A program made the position numbers and the translations under genes. The notes under the pieces are model-generated. The model was not told the DNA's origin, did not search any database, and saw nothing but the letters and a program-made list of their open reading frames with translations. From assembly GCA_028819075.1 (NCBI GenBank), contig JAPPMM010000031.1, positions 1 through 64,000 of the forward strand: a stretch of DNA of 64,000 nucleotides. The letters run 5' to 3'. This stretch comes from Gammaproteobacteria bacterium (GTDB taxonomy: Bacteria > Gemmatimonadota > Gemmatimonadetes > Longimicrobiales > Gaopeijiaceae). Numbering within the stretch: position 1 is the stretch's first letter; every line of letters begins with the position of its first letter. Shown here piece by piece: positions 1-8,687 of the stretch.

Positions 1-37
1 CAGATCGTGCAGTCCATCGAACGAGAGGAATCGAACG

Positions 38-1204
38 ATGGCACGCACGAGAAAATGCCGCCGGAGCTACGGCGCCGGCGAGTGGGGCCGGAACAGGGTC
101 CGGATCTTCCCGGACCCGAAGACCGGCAACTTCCAGATTGAGTGGCGCGAGAACGGGCGAAGGCTCACCCGGTCGCTCGGACACCGCGACTGGGCGAGGG
201 CGAAACGGCAGGCGGACGAATTCGCCGCCGGGTTCGCCGGACCCGAGATCGGGGGCAAGGCGGAAGCCGAGCCCGAGCCGCTCACGCTGGAGAAGCTCTT
301 TGACATCTACGGTGAGGAGGTCACGCCCACCAAGGGCGAGTGCTCCCGGCAATACGACCGGGGTGCATTGGCGATGTTCCTCCGGTTCTTCGGGAAGGAC
401 CGGAAGCCCGCAACGCTTTCCCAGCGCGACTGGGACCGGTTCATCCGGGCGAGGCGGGCGGGCAGGGTCGGACCGAGCGGGAGACCCGTTTCCAACAGGA
501 CGGTCGAACGAGACCTGCGGTTCCTGCTCGCGGTCCTCAACTGGGCCGCACGGTCGCGGAACGAGGCGGGAAGGCTTCTCCTCGACTCCAACCCTCTGAA
601 GGGCTTGAGGGTGCCCAGGGAGAAGAACCCAACCCGGGTGATTCTCTCTCAAGCGGAGTACGAGGCGCTGCTCCGGGTGTCCGCCCAGATCGATTGGCGC
701 TTTCGCGTGGCGCTCGTGCTCGCGCACGAAACGGGCCACCGAATCGGCGCAATCCGCCACCTGAGGTGGTGCGACATCGACACGGGAGCCGGGGTGATTT
801 GGTGGCGTGCGGAGCACGATAAGACAGGGTTCGAGCATCGGACACCCGTGACCGACGAGGCGCTAAGAGTGCTGGAAGAGGCGCGGAAGGCGAACCCCGG
901 GAACGGCGACGCTCCCGTGCTGCCCGCGCGCAGGGACTCCGCGGGGAGCGTGAGCCACGCGGCGGCGCGCGACTGGTGGAAAAAGGCCGAAGCGCTCGCC
1001 GGGCTGGAGCGCATGCGCGGCAGGGGCTGGCATTCGCTGAGGCGCAAGTTCGCCTCGGACCTGATGGACCAGCCGCTGAAGGTGCTCTGCGAACTGGGAG
1101 GCTGGAGGACGGCACAGACGGTGCTCCAGTGTTACCAGAGACCCGACGAGGACCGGCTCAAGAAGGCGCTCGCGGCGCGGCGGATCCACCCTTCCGCCAG
1201 TTAG
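38..1204 (+). CDS. Tyrosine recombinase (phage-type integrase)
   Basis: This 388-residue protein is a site-specific recombinase that would cut and rejoin DNA through a tyrosine nucleophile. The N-terminal part (residues 1 to about 190) is the arm/core-binding SAM-like region. The C-terminal catalytic domain carries the expected R-K-HxxR-W-Y set: R235 in HETGHRIGAIR, K262 in DKTGF, H332 and R335 in HSLRR, W356 in LGGWR and Y366 in QCYQRP. The length is normal and nothing looks broken. A GAGAGGAA ribosome-binding site lies just upstream of the ATG. No attachment-site duplication, excisionase or phage gene is visible, so the element it belongs to probably lies left of the window or has decayed. 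The family call is firm; the element type is unknown. Confidence 0.93.
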   Translation: MARTRKCRRSYGAGEWGRNRVRIFPDPKTGNFQIEWRENGRRLTRSLGHRDWARAKRQADEFAAGFAGPEIGGKAEAEPEPLTLEKLFDIYGEEVTPTKGECSRQYDRGALAMFLRFFGKDRKPATLSQRDWDRFIRARRAGRVGPSGRPVSNRTVERDLRFLLAVLNWAARSRNEAGRLLLDSNPLKGLRVPREKNPTRVILSQAEYEALLRVSAQIDWRFRVALVLAHETGHRIGAIRHLRWCDIDTGAGVIWWRAEHDKTGFEHRTPVTDEALRVLEEARKANPGNGDAPVLPARRDSAGSVSHAAARDWWKKAEALAGLERMRGRGWHSLRRKFASDLMDQPLKVLCELGGWRTAQTVLQCYQRPDEDRLKKALAARRIHPSAS

Positions 1205-1310
1205 CGGGAGTCAATCGGCGGGACCCGGGCCGCCAAATCGTGTAACTTCAACCGGGGCAAGCGGAATCAATTCCGAAACGTTCTGCCAAAATGGCAGACG
1301 GGAGGATGAT

Positions 1311-2573
1311 CTGAACAGGGAGCCCGGCGGGCCCGACCTGCTGATCCGCAACGTTCACGTCGCCACCATGGCGGACACGGGCGAGGCGTACGGCGTGGTG
1401 CGCGATGGCCTGGTGGCGGTCGCCGGTGGGCGGATCACCTGGGTCGGGGCCGCGCGCGGGGCCCCCCGCGAGTTGGCTGCGGACACCTCCCGCACCCTGG
1501 ATGGACGAGGTGGCTGGCTCACCCCCGGGCTCATCGACTGCCATACCCACCTCGTCTTCGCGGGAACGCGCGCGGACGAGTTCGAGATGCGCCTGCGGGG
1601 CATGAGCTACAAGGAGATCGCGCTGGCCGGCGGCGGCATCCGCTCCACCGTGGCGGCGACCCGCGCAGCTACGGAAGAGCAGCTATGCGATGCATCCTCC
1701 TGGAGACTTGAAACTCTTGCAGCGCATGGTGTTACCACGGTTGAGATAAAGTCCGGTTACGGGCTGGATGTCGACACCGAACTGAGGATGCTGCGGGCCG
1801 CCCGCACCCTGGGTGAACGCCTCGATGTACGCGTGTCCCGCACCCTCCTCGCCGCGCACGCGCTCCCGTCCGAATACCAGGATCGCCGCGACGCCTACCT
1901 CGACCTGGTGTGCGGGACGATGATTCCCCGCGCGGCCGCCGATCGGCTCGCCCACGCCGTGGACGCGTTCTGCGAGGGCATCGGGTTCACCGTGGCGGAG
2001 TGCGCGCGCGTCTTCGATGCGGCGGCGGCCCACGGGCTCCCGGTGCGTCTGCACGCCGACCAGCTCTCGCCGTTCGGGGGGGCCGAACTCGCCGCCCGCT
2101 ACCGCGCCCGCTCGGCCGACCACCTGGAGTACGCGACGGAGGCGGGGTGCCGCGCAATGGCTGCCGCCGGGACCACCGCGGTCCTCCTCCCGGGGGCGTA
2201 TTACACTCTGGGCGAGTCCCGCCGGCCGCCCGTGGATGCAATGCGGCGTCACAGCGTGCCGATCGCGGTCGCGACCGACCTCAACCCCGGTTCGTCCCCC
2301 GTCACATCGCCTTTGCTCGCGATGAACATGGCCTGCGTCCTCTTCGGCCTGACGCCCGAGGAAGCGCTCGCCGGGATGACGCGCCAGGCCGCGCCGGTGC
2401 TGGGCCTGCAGGGGGAGGTGGGCGTAGTATCGCCGGGCGCGTGCGCGGATCTGGCGCTCTGGGACGTGGACCATCCCTCGGAGCTGAGCTACTGGATCGG
2501 CGCCAACCCCTGCCGGGCCGTGGTCCGGGGCGGCGAGGTGTTCCACGGCGACTTGCTCCACGGTACCCGATGA
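1311..2573 (+). CDS. hutI: Imidazolonepropionase (probable CTG start)
   Basis: HutI hydrolyses 4-imidazolone-5-propionate to N-formimino-L-glutamate in histidine breakdown. The protein is a metal-dependent amidohydrolase with the beta-strand HxH motif in GLIDCHTHLVFAGTR (H78 and H80 counted from the CTG), then HADQLSPFGG and the C-terminal ATDLNPGSSP signature. The first ATG is at 1368, but the family's N-terminal strand (LLIRNVHVATM) is encoded upstream of it in the same open frame. A GGGAGG box at 1300-1305 sits a normal distance before a CTG at 1311, so I place the start there (420 residues); the ATG would give 401. Its stop overlaps the next start as ATGA. No hutH or hutU is nearby; the partners are aconitase-X subunits, so a different ring-opening substrate is possible. 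Confidence 0.88.
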   Translation: MNREPGGPDLLIRNVHVATMADTGEAYGVVRDGLVAVAGGRITWVGAARGAPRELAADTSRTLDGRGGWLTPGLIDCHTHLVFAGTRADEFEMRLRGMSYKEIALAGGGIRSTVAATRAATEEQLCDASSWRLETLAAHGVTTVEIKSGYGLDVDTELRMLRAARTLGERLDVRVSRTLLAAHALPSEYQDRRDAYLDLVCGTMIPRAAADRLAHAVDAFCEGIGFTVAECARVFDAAAAHGLPVRLHADQLSPFGGAELAARYRARSADHLEYATEAGCRAMAAAGTTAVLLPGAYYTLGESRRPPVDAMRRHSVPIAVATDLNPGSSPVTSPLLAMNMACVLFGLTPEEALAGMTRQAAPVLGLQGEVGVVSPGACADLALWDVDHPSELSYWIGANPCRAVVRGGEVFHGDLLHGTR

Positions 2574-3826
2574 ATCCGACGCTCTCGAACGAGGAACGCG
2601 CGGTCCTGGACGGCGAGCGCGGCCCCGCTCCGAAGTTGGCGATGCGCATCGTGGTGCGAATGGCGCGCATCCTCGGGGCGCGTGAGCTGGTGCCCGTGGC
2701 CTCCGCCCACATCGACGGCTGCCTCTACCACGGCGACGGGGGCGTCGAATTCGCCGAGCAGCTCGTTGCCCTGGGCGGGAAGGTGGCCGTGCCCACCACG
2801 CTGAACGTCGGTGCCCTCGACCTGCTCAACCCGCGCCGGGTGCGCTCCGCCGGCCATCGCCGGGAGATGGCGCTCCGGCAGATGCGGGCCTACGAGGCCC
2901 TGGGCTGCCGCCCCACCTGGACCTGCGCGCCCTACCAGGCGGGACATCGACCCGAGGGCGGACAGGACGTCGCCTGGGGCGAGAGCAACGCCGTGGTCTT
3001 CGCCAACTCGGTGCTCGGCGCGCGCACCAACCGCTATGGCGACTTCATGGACATCTGCTGCGCGCTGGCGGGCCGCGCGCCCCGCACCGGCCTGCACCTG
3101 GAGGAGAACCGGCGGGCCACCGTCGTGGTGGACACCGGCGCGATCAACCCGGCGCTCAAGGAGCGCGACGTGTTCTACCCGGTGCTGGGCACCTGGCTCG
3201 GCGCCACCGTCGACGAACGGGTCGCGGTCGTGACCGGACTGCCCGAGACGGCGACCGAGGACCAGCTGAAAGCCATGGGGGCGGCTTCCGCGTCATCCGG
3301 CGCGGTCGGGCTCTTCCACGTGGAGGGCGTCACCCCGGAGGCCCCGAACCTCGCAGCGGCGCTCGGTGGCCGGGCGCCCGAGGCCGTCCTCACGCCCGAC
3401 GCGCGCGAACTGCGGCGGGTGCGGGACGCGCTCAGCACCACCGGCACGGCGCAACTCGACGCCGTCGCGCTCGGCAGCCCGCACTTCTCCCGCGACGAGT
3501 TCTCGCTTCTCGAGGCGCTGCTTCCCCGCGAGCCCTTCAGGATTCCCTTCTACGTCTGCACGGGAAGGGCGGAGTACGAGCGGCTGGAAACCAGCGGACG
3601 CCTGCGTCGATTCGAGGAGGCCGGGGTCGAGATCGTGGCCGACACCTGCGTCGTGGTCGCGCCCATCCTGCCCGCCCGTGGCAGCGTGCTGATGACGAAC
3701 TCCGGCAAGTTCGCGCACTACACCCCCGCCACCACTGGCTACGATGTGGTCTACGGGAGCCTGGAAGACTGCGTGCGCTCCGCCGCAACCGGGCGCGTCA
3801 CCCGCGACGAGGGCCTGTGGAGCTGA
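2570..3826 (+). CDS. Aconitase X, large (catalytic) subunit
   Basis: This 418-residue protein matches the aconitase-X catalytic domain (formerly DUF521). Known members are cis-3-hydroxy-L-proline dehydratase in bacteria and phosphomevalonate dehydratase in archaea. Both dehydrate a hydroxy-acid using a metal or Fe-S centre. Visible signatures are SAHIDGCLYHGD, the cysteine-bearing TWTCAPY (C119), ADTCVVVAP (C360) and the C-terminal MTNSGKFAHYTPA. The ATG overlaps the hutI stop, and the stop overlaps the start of the small subunit, so the three genes should be translated together. The substrate cannot be read from the sequence. Hydroxyproline dehydration is the commonest bacterial role, but no epimerase or proline racemase accompanies it here. 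Confidence 0.88.
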   Translation: MNPTLSNEERAVLDGERGPAPKLAMRIVVRMARILGARELVPVASAHIDGCLYHGDGGVEFAEQLVALGGKVAVPTTLNVGALDLLNPRRVRSAGHRREMALRQMRAYEALGCRPTWTCAPYQAGHRPEGGQDVAWGESNAVVFANSVLGARTNRYGDFMDICCALAGRAPRTGLHLEENRRATVVVDTGAINPALKERDVFYPVLGTWLGATVDERVAVVTGLPETATEDQLKAMGAASASSGAVGLFHVEGVTPEAPNLAAALGGRAPEAVLTPDARELRRVRDALSTTGTAQLDAVALGSPHFSRDEFSLLEALLPREPFRIPFYVCTGRAEYERLETSGRLRRFEEAGVEIVADTCVVVAPILPARGSVLMTNSGKFAHYTPATTGYDVVYGSLEDCVRSAATGRVTRDEGLWS

Positions 3827-4242
3827 GCGGCGCGCCCGTGCACGCGGGCGAGGGCAGGGGCCCGCTGCTTGTGCTCCGGCGTCCCCTCAGCTTCTGGGGA
3901 GGCGTGGATCCCGAGACGGGGCGCGTGTCCGACCCCCGGCATCCGCAATACGGCGAACCGTTGGGTGGCCGCATCCTGGTCATGGAGCGCGCGATCGGCT
4001 CCAGCTCCTCCAGCGCCATCATGCTTGAGCTGCTGCGCAACGATGTCGCCCCGGCCGCCATCGTCCTCGGCTCCACCGACGCGATCCTGGTGCTGGGGGT
4101 CCTGGTCGCCGAGGAACTCGGCTACCCGAGCATCCCGCTCGTTGATGTGGGCAGGGATGGCTTCAAGCGGATCCGGGACGGCAAGGGAGGACATGGGCAG
4201 GTGCGAGCGCTAGCGCGGACGGCCATCCTGAGGGTGGCCTAG
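3817..4242 (+). CDS. Aconitase X, small (swivel) subunit
   Basis: This 141-residue protein is the aconitase-X swivelling domain (formerly DUF126), which closes over the active site of the large subunit. It has the family pattern GGRILVMERAIGSSSSSAIM, whose serine-rich loop contains the proposed catalytic serine, followed by LGSTDAILVLGVLVAEELGYPSIPLV. In many bacteria the two domains are fused; here they are separate genes with a 10-base overlap. The start is a GTG at 3817, inside the end of the large-subunit gene. The gene is followed by a hairpin at 4240-4261. Confidence 0.87.
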   Translation: MELSGAPVHAGEGRGPLLVLRRPLSFWGGVDPETGRVSDPRHPQYGEPLGGRILVMERAIGSSSSSAIMLELLRNDVAPAAIVLGSTDAILVLGVLVAEELGYPSIPLVDVGRDGFKRIRDGKGGHGQVRALARTAILRVA

Positions 4243-4261
4243 TCTTAGCCAAGCTAGACTA
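4240..4261. terminator. Hairpin between convergent genes
   Basis: TAGTCT, a bulged T, AGC, a CAA loop and then GCTAGACTA form a nine-base-pair stem with one bulge. It begins at the stop of the aconitase-X small subunit and lies before the end of the convergent lipoprotein gene. No T-tract follows on either side, so it is a candidate bidirectional terminator only. The inner 11 bases recur in inverted orientation at 42838-42848. Confidence 0.45.
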
Positions 4262-4297
4262 GACTAATCAAGGGCGGGACCGGTGGGGCTCCCGGTG

Positions 4298-5524
4298 CTA
4301 CGGCAGCCCGTACCTCTCCAGGTATTGCAGGTCGAACTCGTCCATGCGCACCACGTAGACCACGCCTTCGCCGAACGCCACCACGCGGCGCTCCATCGGC
4401 AGTTCAATGGTCGCCGTGCGCGTCCCGGAGCCGTCGAAGAGATCGTATGCGGGGGCATTGCCCGCCGCGGTATGGCGGCGCACCCAGGCGCGGCCCGCCG
4501 GGTCGACGGGGATGCGCTGGAAGAACGCCGGCTTGCTGTCGGGCCACTGGTAGCTGTCCAGGTCGTCGTTGCCCGGGGCCCCGCCGCGGCCCGCGCGTAT
4601 GTTCATCACGCCGTTGACCCCGGTGGCCTGGATGGTCATGCCGCCGCCCGTCTCGGCCTGGGCGTCGCGCCACTCCTCCATCTCGGCCCTTCCGATGCCC
4701 ACCGGCGAATACGCGTACGCCGGCCCGCGCGTGACCTCGCCGTCAGGCGCGAACCACTCCACCCAGAACTCCCCGGATCCGGGGACCGAGCGGGCGGTCA
4801 CCACCCGGCCATCCGCCGCCACGCCCCACGCGTCGGCGGGCGACAGCGGAATCGGCGAGATCGACACGTTCTGGTTGCCCGCTCCGCCCGAGGTGCGGCG
4901 GGTGCGGTCGGTCAGCTTGACGCTCGCCAGCGTGTCAACCGCCTCCGTCTCCAGGTCGTAGCGGAGAACCTGCGAGGAGTCGGCCACCTCTCCCCCCGCG
5001 CTCATCCCGAAGCCCTGGAAGTAGATGCCTCCGCTCGCGTCCACGCCCTGCGGAATCGCGAGCATGATCGGCGCCCCCATCCGGAACGCACCCAGCATGT
5101 AGGGCCGCGTGTCGCCGAAGCTCAGGTCCGCGCCCATCTCGGTCAGGCGCCCGTTGCCGAGGTCCACCAGGAGGGACCTGTCGCCCGGCAGCGGCCAAAC
5201 CGCGTCCGGCTGGCGGTATTCCGCGGGTCCCTCGCCCACTTGGCCGACGGTGACGGTGGTCCCGGCCTCCATATCGACCATCAGCAGCGTCTGCCCCAGC
5301 GGATCCGCCACCAGCACCCGACCGTCCGGCAGCTCGCGCACGGTCTGGATCACGGCGAACTCGTGTTCGAGCGCCGCCTGTGCCGGACCGAGGCCGGTGC
5401 GATCTTCTTCGGTGCCCGCGCTGCCACAGGCCGCGGCGGCGATCAGCGCAAGGGCTGCGCCGACTCCCCGCAGCGCGAGCCGGGTCGGATATCGGAAACG
5501 GATGCGTTCGGCCTTGTCGTTCAT
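4298..5524 (-). CDS. Six-bladed beta-propeller lipoprotein
   Basis: This 408-residue predicted lipoprotein starts MNDKAERIRF, followed by a hydrophobic stretch (ALRGVGAALALIAAAAC) ending in a lipobox cysteine. The rest has the repetitive strand pattern of six-bladed propeller proteins (LPDGRVLVADPLGQTLLMVD, VGQVGEGPAEYRQPD, WGVAADGRVVTARS). Such proteins are exported and probably bind ligands or partner proteins, but no enzymatic residues are identifiable. I chose the ATG at 5524 because the signal peptide directly follows it; the frame stays open upstream without a credible signal. It shares fold and the VGxxGxGPxE motif with the two tandem genes at 22.5 and 23.7 kb but is not a close copy. 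Function unknown. Confidence 0.72.
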   Translation of the reverse strand: MNDKAERIRFRYPTRLALRGVGAALALIAAAACGSAGTEEDRTGLGPAQAALEHEFAVIQTVRELPDGRVLVADPLGQTLLMVDMEAGTTVTVGQVGEGPAEYRQPDAVWPLPGDRSLLVDLGNGRLTEMGADLSFGDTRPYMLGAFRMGAPIMLAIPQGVDASGGIYFQGFGMSAGGEVADSSQVLRYDLETEAVDTLASVKLTDRTRRTSGGAGNQNVSISPIPLSPADAWGVAADGRVVTARSVPGSGEFWVEWFAPDGEVTRGPAYAYSPVGIGRAEMEEWRDAQAETGGGMTIQATGVNGVMNIRAGRGGAPGNDDLDSYQWPDSKPAFFQRIPVDPAGRAWVRRHTAAGNAPAYDLFDGSGTRTATIELPMERRVVAFGEGVVYVVRMDEFDLQYLERYGLP

Positions 5525-5976
5525 GGTCTCGAAGTACCTCCGTGAGCAGGTCGGGAGAACGCGGTCGGGCTCGCCCGCAACAGGGTGCCACGAGTCGGTG
5601 CCGGCGTCTGGAAGCCGACGCAGCCCGCAGTCGGCTCGTCCATGGGACTCGAACCGTGTCCGCGTGGTTGCACGGGCCGGGACCAAGATGAGCAGTGGCC
5701 GTGGACTCGTCCACCCGAGGCGAGGCGCGTGATCCATCGGATGCCATGTGCCTTACATCCGGGGACCCGATGACTTCGCGGAAATGCGCTGCCTGATCCC
5801 CGCGCGCGCTCAGGGGTAGACGAAGCCGGCAGGTTGCGGCCAGCTTTGCGGCACCGGGTGTCTCCATGTTCGGGGATTCCGCCCGGGGCCGGTCCCCTCG
5901 TCGCGGTGGCGGGGGAGCGCGACCCCAACGGCATCCCGTCCCTTTCACGCCGCGACGAAGAGGCTACGACTCACCC
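5525..5976. other. Intergenic stretch, divergent genes
   Basis: This 452-base gap lies between the minus-strand lipoprotein and the plus-strand UbiB-like gene and should hold promoters for both. I see no convincing coding sequence, RNA gene, inverted repeat or consensus promoter in it; the short open frames here have no recognisable products. Confidence 0.4.
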
Positions 5977-7647
5977 ATGAGGCGCATCGCACGGTTTGCG
6001 TGGGTCCTGCTTCGTCTGCTGCCGTTCCTGATCGCGTTCCTGCGCGACCGCCGGCGCTGGATCGTGGTCGGGCGCCCCGCGCGCCGAGGGCCGGGACACC
6101 ACGAGCGCCGCGCCGCCCGCCTGGTCGGGACCATCGCTGCCCTCGGACCCGCCTTCATCAAGCTGGGGCAGATGTTCGCCTCGCGCGCCGACATCCTTCC
6201 CGAGCCCTATCTCACCGCCGTGGGCACGCTCCGCGACCAGGTGCCGCCCGCTTCCCCGGACGCGATCGTGGGCGTGATCGAGAAAGAGCTCGGCGCGAGG
6301 CTCCCGGACCTCTTCGAGAGCTTCGACCGCGAACCCATCGCCGCGGCCAGCCTAGGACAGGTGCACCGGGCCCGGCTCGACGGACGCGACGTGGCGGTAA
6401 AGGTCCTCCGTCCGCGCGTGGAGCAGCGGGTCGCGCTGGACGTGGATACCGCGTTCCGGATCGTCTTCTGGCTGAACGTCCTGTTTCCCAACCATCACAT
6501 GCGGGCGCTGGCCAACGTGATCCGCGAATTCTCGGTGAAGGTGCGGGAGGAGATGGATCTGCGGGTGGAAGCCGAGAACACCCGGCGCTTCCGGCGCGCC
6601 TTCGCCCGGGACCGCGCCGTCAGGGCGCCGCGCGTCTTCGACGACATGACCACCCGGCACGTGATGGTGATGCAGTACATGGAGGGCATCCGCATCGATC
6701 GCCTGGGAGACCGCGTGCGCCGGGGACGCCCTTCGGCGAGCCTGCTCATGGAAAGGCTGTCCTCCGTATACCTGCGCATGATGATGATGGACGGCTTCCT
6801 GCACGCCGATCCTCATCCGGGGAACCTGCTGGTGGCGGAGGACGGATCGCTCGTGGTGCTCGACTGGGGCGCCGTCATCGAGGTGCCGCGCTGGACCCGC
6901 CAGAGCCTGCTCGGCCTTTCGATGGCCGTGGTGCGGGAGGACATCGACGGCGCCATCGGCGCCATGTACCGGCTGGGGATGATCGGCCCGGAGGTGTCGC
7001 GCGGGGAGATCCGCGAGGCGGCGGCGGAGATCGTGCGGGTGGTGGAGGGAGCGCGCAAGGACGGACAGGCCGGCCGACGGCGCGTTCAGGAGAGCGTGCG
7101 CGAGGTGCTGGACACCTTCTACACCTGGCCCCTCATGCTCCCGCGCGAGCTCGTCTACCTGTTCCGCACGCTGGTGCTGCTCGAGGGCATCGGAGCCGCC
7201 TACGACGCGCGCTTCGACTCCTTCGCCGTCTTCCGCAGGGTGGTGGGCGCGCACCGGGGCGAGATCCTGCGCACCGCGGGCCGGGAACCGGTCGCCATCG
7301 CGAAGGACGTGTGGTCCGAGACCAGCGGGCTGGTGCGTTCCGCGCGCGCGCTGCTGGTGCGGGCCGAGCGCGAGAACCTGCGGGTGCGGGTACATCCGCG
7401 CGACATCCAGGGCATCGAACGCTCCCTCACGCTGCTGGGCCGACGGCTGCTGCTGTCGATCTTCGCCGCCTCCACCGCCATCATCTCCGCCATCATCTAC
7501 ATCTCGCTCGACAACGTCTGGGTGCTGGCCGCCGGGCTGCTTGCCGCGCTGGTGCTGTTCCTGGTCGTGCTGGTGGTCCCCGCGCACCTGCTTGACAACC
7601 CGTTGCGCCACGCGCGCGGGCTGGGGTCGCGTCGATGGCAGCCGTAG
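5977..7647 (+). CDS. ABC1/UbiB family atypical kinase
   Basis: This 556-residue protein belongs to the ABC1/AarF/UbiB family, ATP-binding membrane proteins that support isoprenoid-quinone synthesis or lipid handling. It shows the family KxGQ motif (KLGQMFASR, K62), the AAASLGQVHRA nucleotide-loop variant, the AVKVLRP lysine, HADPHPGN (from H276) and the metal-binding LDWGAV (D296). Two hydrophobic helices close the C-terminus (about residues 495-540). The ATG at 5977 follows a GAAGAGG box and begins a sensible hydrophobic N-terminus; the frame is open further upstream but without family similarity. It heads the run of genes to 13.8 kb, an unusual neighbourhood. I see no ubiquinone or menaquinone genes beside it. 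Confidence 0.9.
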   Translation: MRRIARFAWVLLRLLPFLIAFLRDRRRWIVVGRPARRGPGHHERRAARLVGTIAALGPAFIKLGQMFASRADILPEPYLTAVGTLRDQVPPASPDAIVGVIEKELGARLPDLFESFDREPIAAASLGQVHRARLDGRDVAVKVLRPRVEQRVALDVDTAFRIVFWLNVLFPNHHMRALANVIREFSVKVREEMDLRVEAENTRRFRRAFARDRAVRAPRVFDDMTTRHVMVMQYMEGIRIDRLGDRVRRGRPSASLLMERLSSVYLRMMMMDGFLHADPHPGNLLVAEDGSLVVLDWGAVIEVPRWTRQSLLGLSMAVVREDIDGAIGAMYRLGMIGPEVSRGEIREAAAEIVRVVEGARKDGQAGRRRVQESVREVLDTFYTWPLMLPRELVYLFRTLVLLEGIGAAYDARFDSFAVFRRVVGAHRGEILRTAGREPVAIAKDVWSETSGLVRSARALLVRAERENLRVRVHPRDIQGIERSLTLLGRRLLLSIFAASTAIISAIIYISLDNVWVLAAGLLAALVLFLVVLVVPAHLLDNPLRHARGLGSRRWQP

Positions 7648-7676
7648 CGGGCCGGGCGCAAGCCCCGGAGCGCGAG

Positions 7677-8687
7677 ATGGCGCGCTCGCTCGCTGAGGGG
7701 TGCGGCGCGGGTGAGCGGGCGGCGCTGGCGCGGGCCATTTCGGTGGTGGAGGACCGCCGCCCGGGCTTCCGCGAACTGCTGGCACAGGTGACCGGGCACG
7801 GCCGCCGGGCCCACCGGACGGGGATCACCGGGCCGCCCGGGGCGGGGAAGTCGACCCTGGCGGCGGCGCTCGCCCGGGTTTGGCGCGACGCGCGCGAGGA
7901 GGTGGCGATCGTGGCGGTGGATCCCACTTCGCCCTACTCAGGGGGCGCGCTGCTGGGAGACCGCGTGCGCATGGCGCCGCTCCGGCTCGACCGGGGCGTC
8001 TTCATCCGCTCGATGGCGACGCGCGGGGCGGGCGGCGGCCTGGCCGAGGCGGTGCACGACGTGATCGACCTCATGGAGGGGAGCGGATTCGGCCGCATCC
8101 TTCTGGAAACGGTGGGGGTCGGCCAGACCGAGCTGGGGGTGGCGGAAGCGGCCGACACCGTGGTGGTGGTGCTCACGCCCGAATCGGGCGACGAAGTGCA
8201 GGCCATGAAGGCCGGGCTTGCCGAGGTGGCCGACATCTTCGTGGTGAACAAGGCCGACCGCCCGGAGGCTCGCGCGCTCGTGGGGCGGCTGCGCGATGCG
8301 GTCGGGCTGGGTCGCGGCCGGGGTGGCGGGGCCCGCGGCGCCGACGTGCTCGCGGAGGAGGCCAACGCGCGTGGATGGAACGCCCCCGTGCTCACTGCGG
8401 TCGCCACCGCGGGCGAAGGGATCATCGCGTTGGCGGACGCCATAGAGGACCACCGCCGCAGCCTCGCGGAATCGGGGGCGCTGGAGGCGCGCCGCATCGC
8501 CCGCGCGGAGGCGCGCATCCGGGCGGAAGTGCGCGCCGCTCTGGAGGCACACCTGGGCCGGGTTGCGGGGGGCGGCGGCTTCGCGGACGCGGCGCGGATG
8601 GTGGCCGGCGGGCGGGAGACGGTGTACGAAGCGGCTCAACGCCTGCTCGGCGGAGGAGGTATCCTGTCCCAGGACCTGGAGTCATGA
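7677..8687 (+). CDS. meaB: MeaB-type G-protein chaperone of B12-dependent mutase
   Basis: MeaB/ArgK GTPases protect and reload methylmalonyl-CoA-type mutases by gating delivery of adenosylcobalamin. The P-loop GPPGAGKS lies near residue 52, followed by [21 protein letters not shown], the switch region [22 protein letters not shown] and the NKAD base-recognition motif. I prefer the ATG at 7677 (336 residues), which has a GGAG box at good spacing and matches the family N-terminus. An ATG at 7635, overlapping the previous gene by 13 bases, is the alternative. The stop overlaps the next start (ATGA), which tightly links it to the B12-binding subunit that follows. Confidence 0.93.
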   Translation: MARSLAEGCGAGERAALARAISVVEDRRPGFRELLAQVTGHGRRAHRTGITGPPGAGKSTLAAALARVWRDAREEVAIVAVDPTSPYSGGALLGDRVRMAPLRLDRGVFIRSMATRGAGGGLAEAVHDVIDLMEGSGFGRILLETVGVGQTELGVAEAADTVVVVLTPESGDEVQAMKAGLAEVADIFVVNKADRPEARALVGRLRDAVGLGRGRGGGARGADVLAEEANARGWNAPVLTAVATAGEGIIALADAIEDHRRSLAESGALEARRIARAEARIRAEVRAALEAHLGRVAGGGGFADAARMVAGGRETVYEAAQRLLGGGGILSQDLES

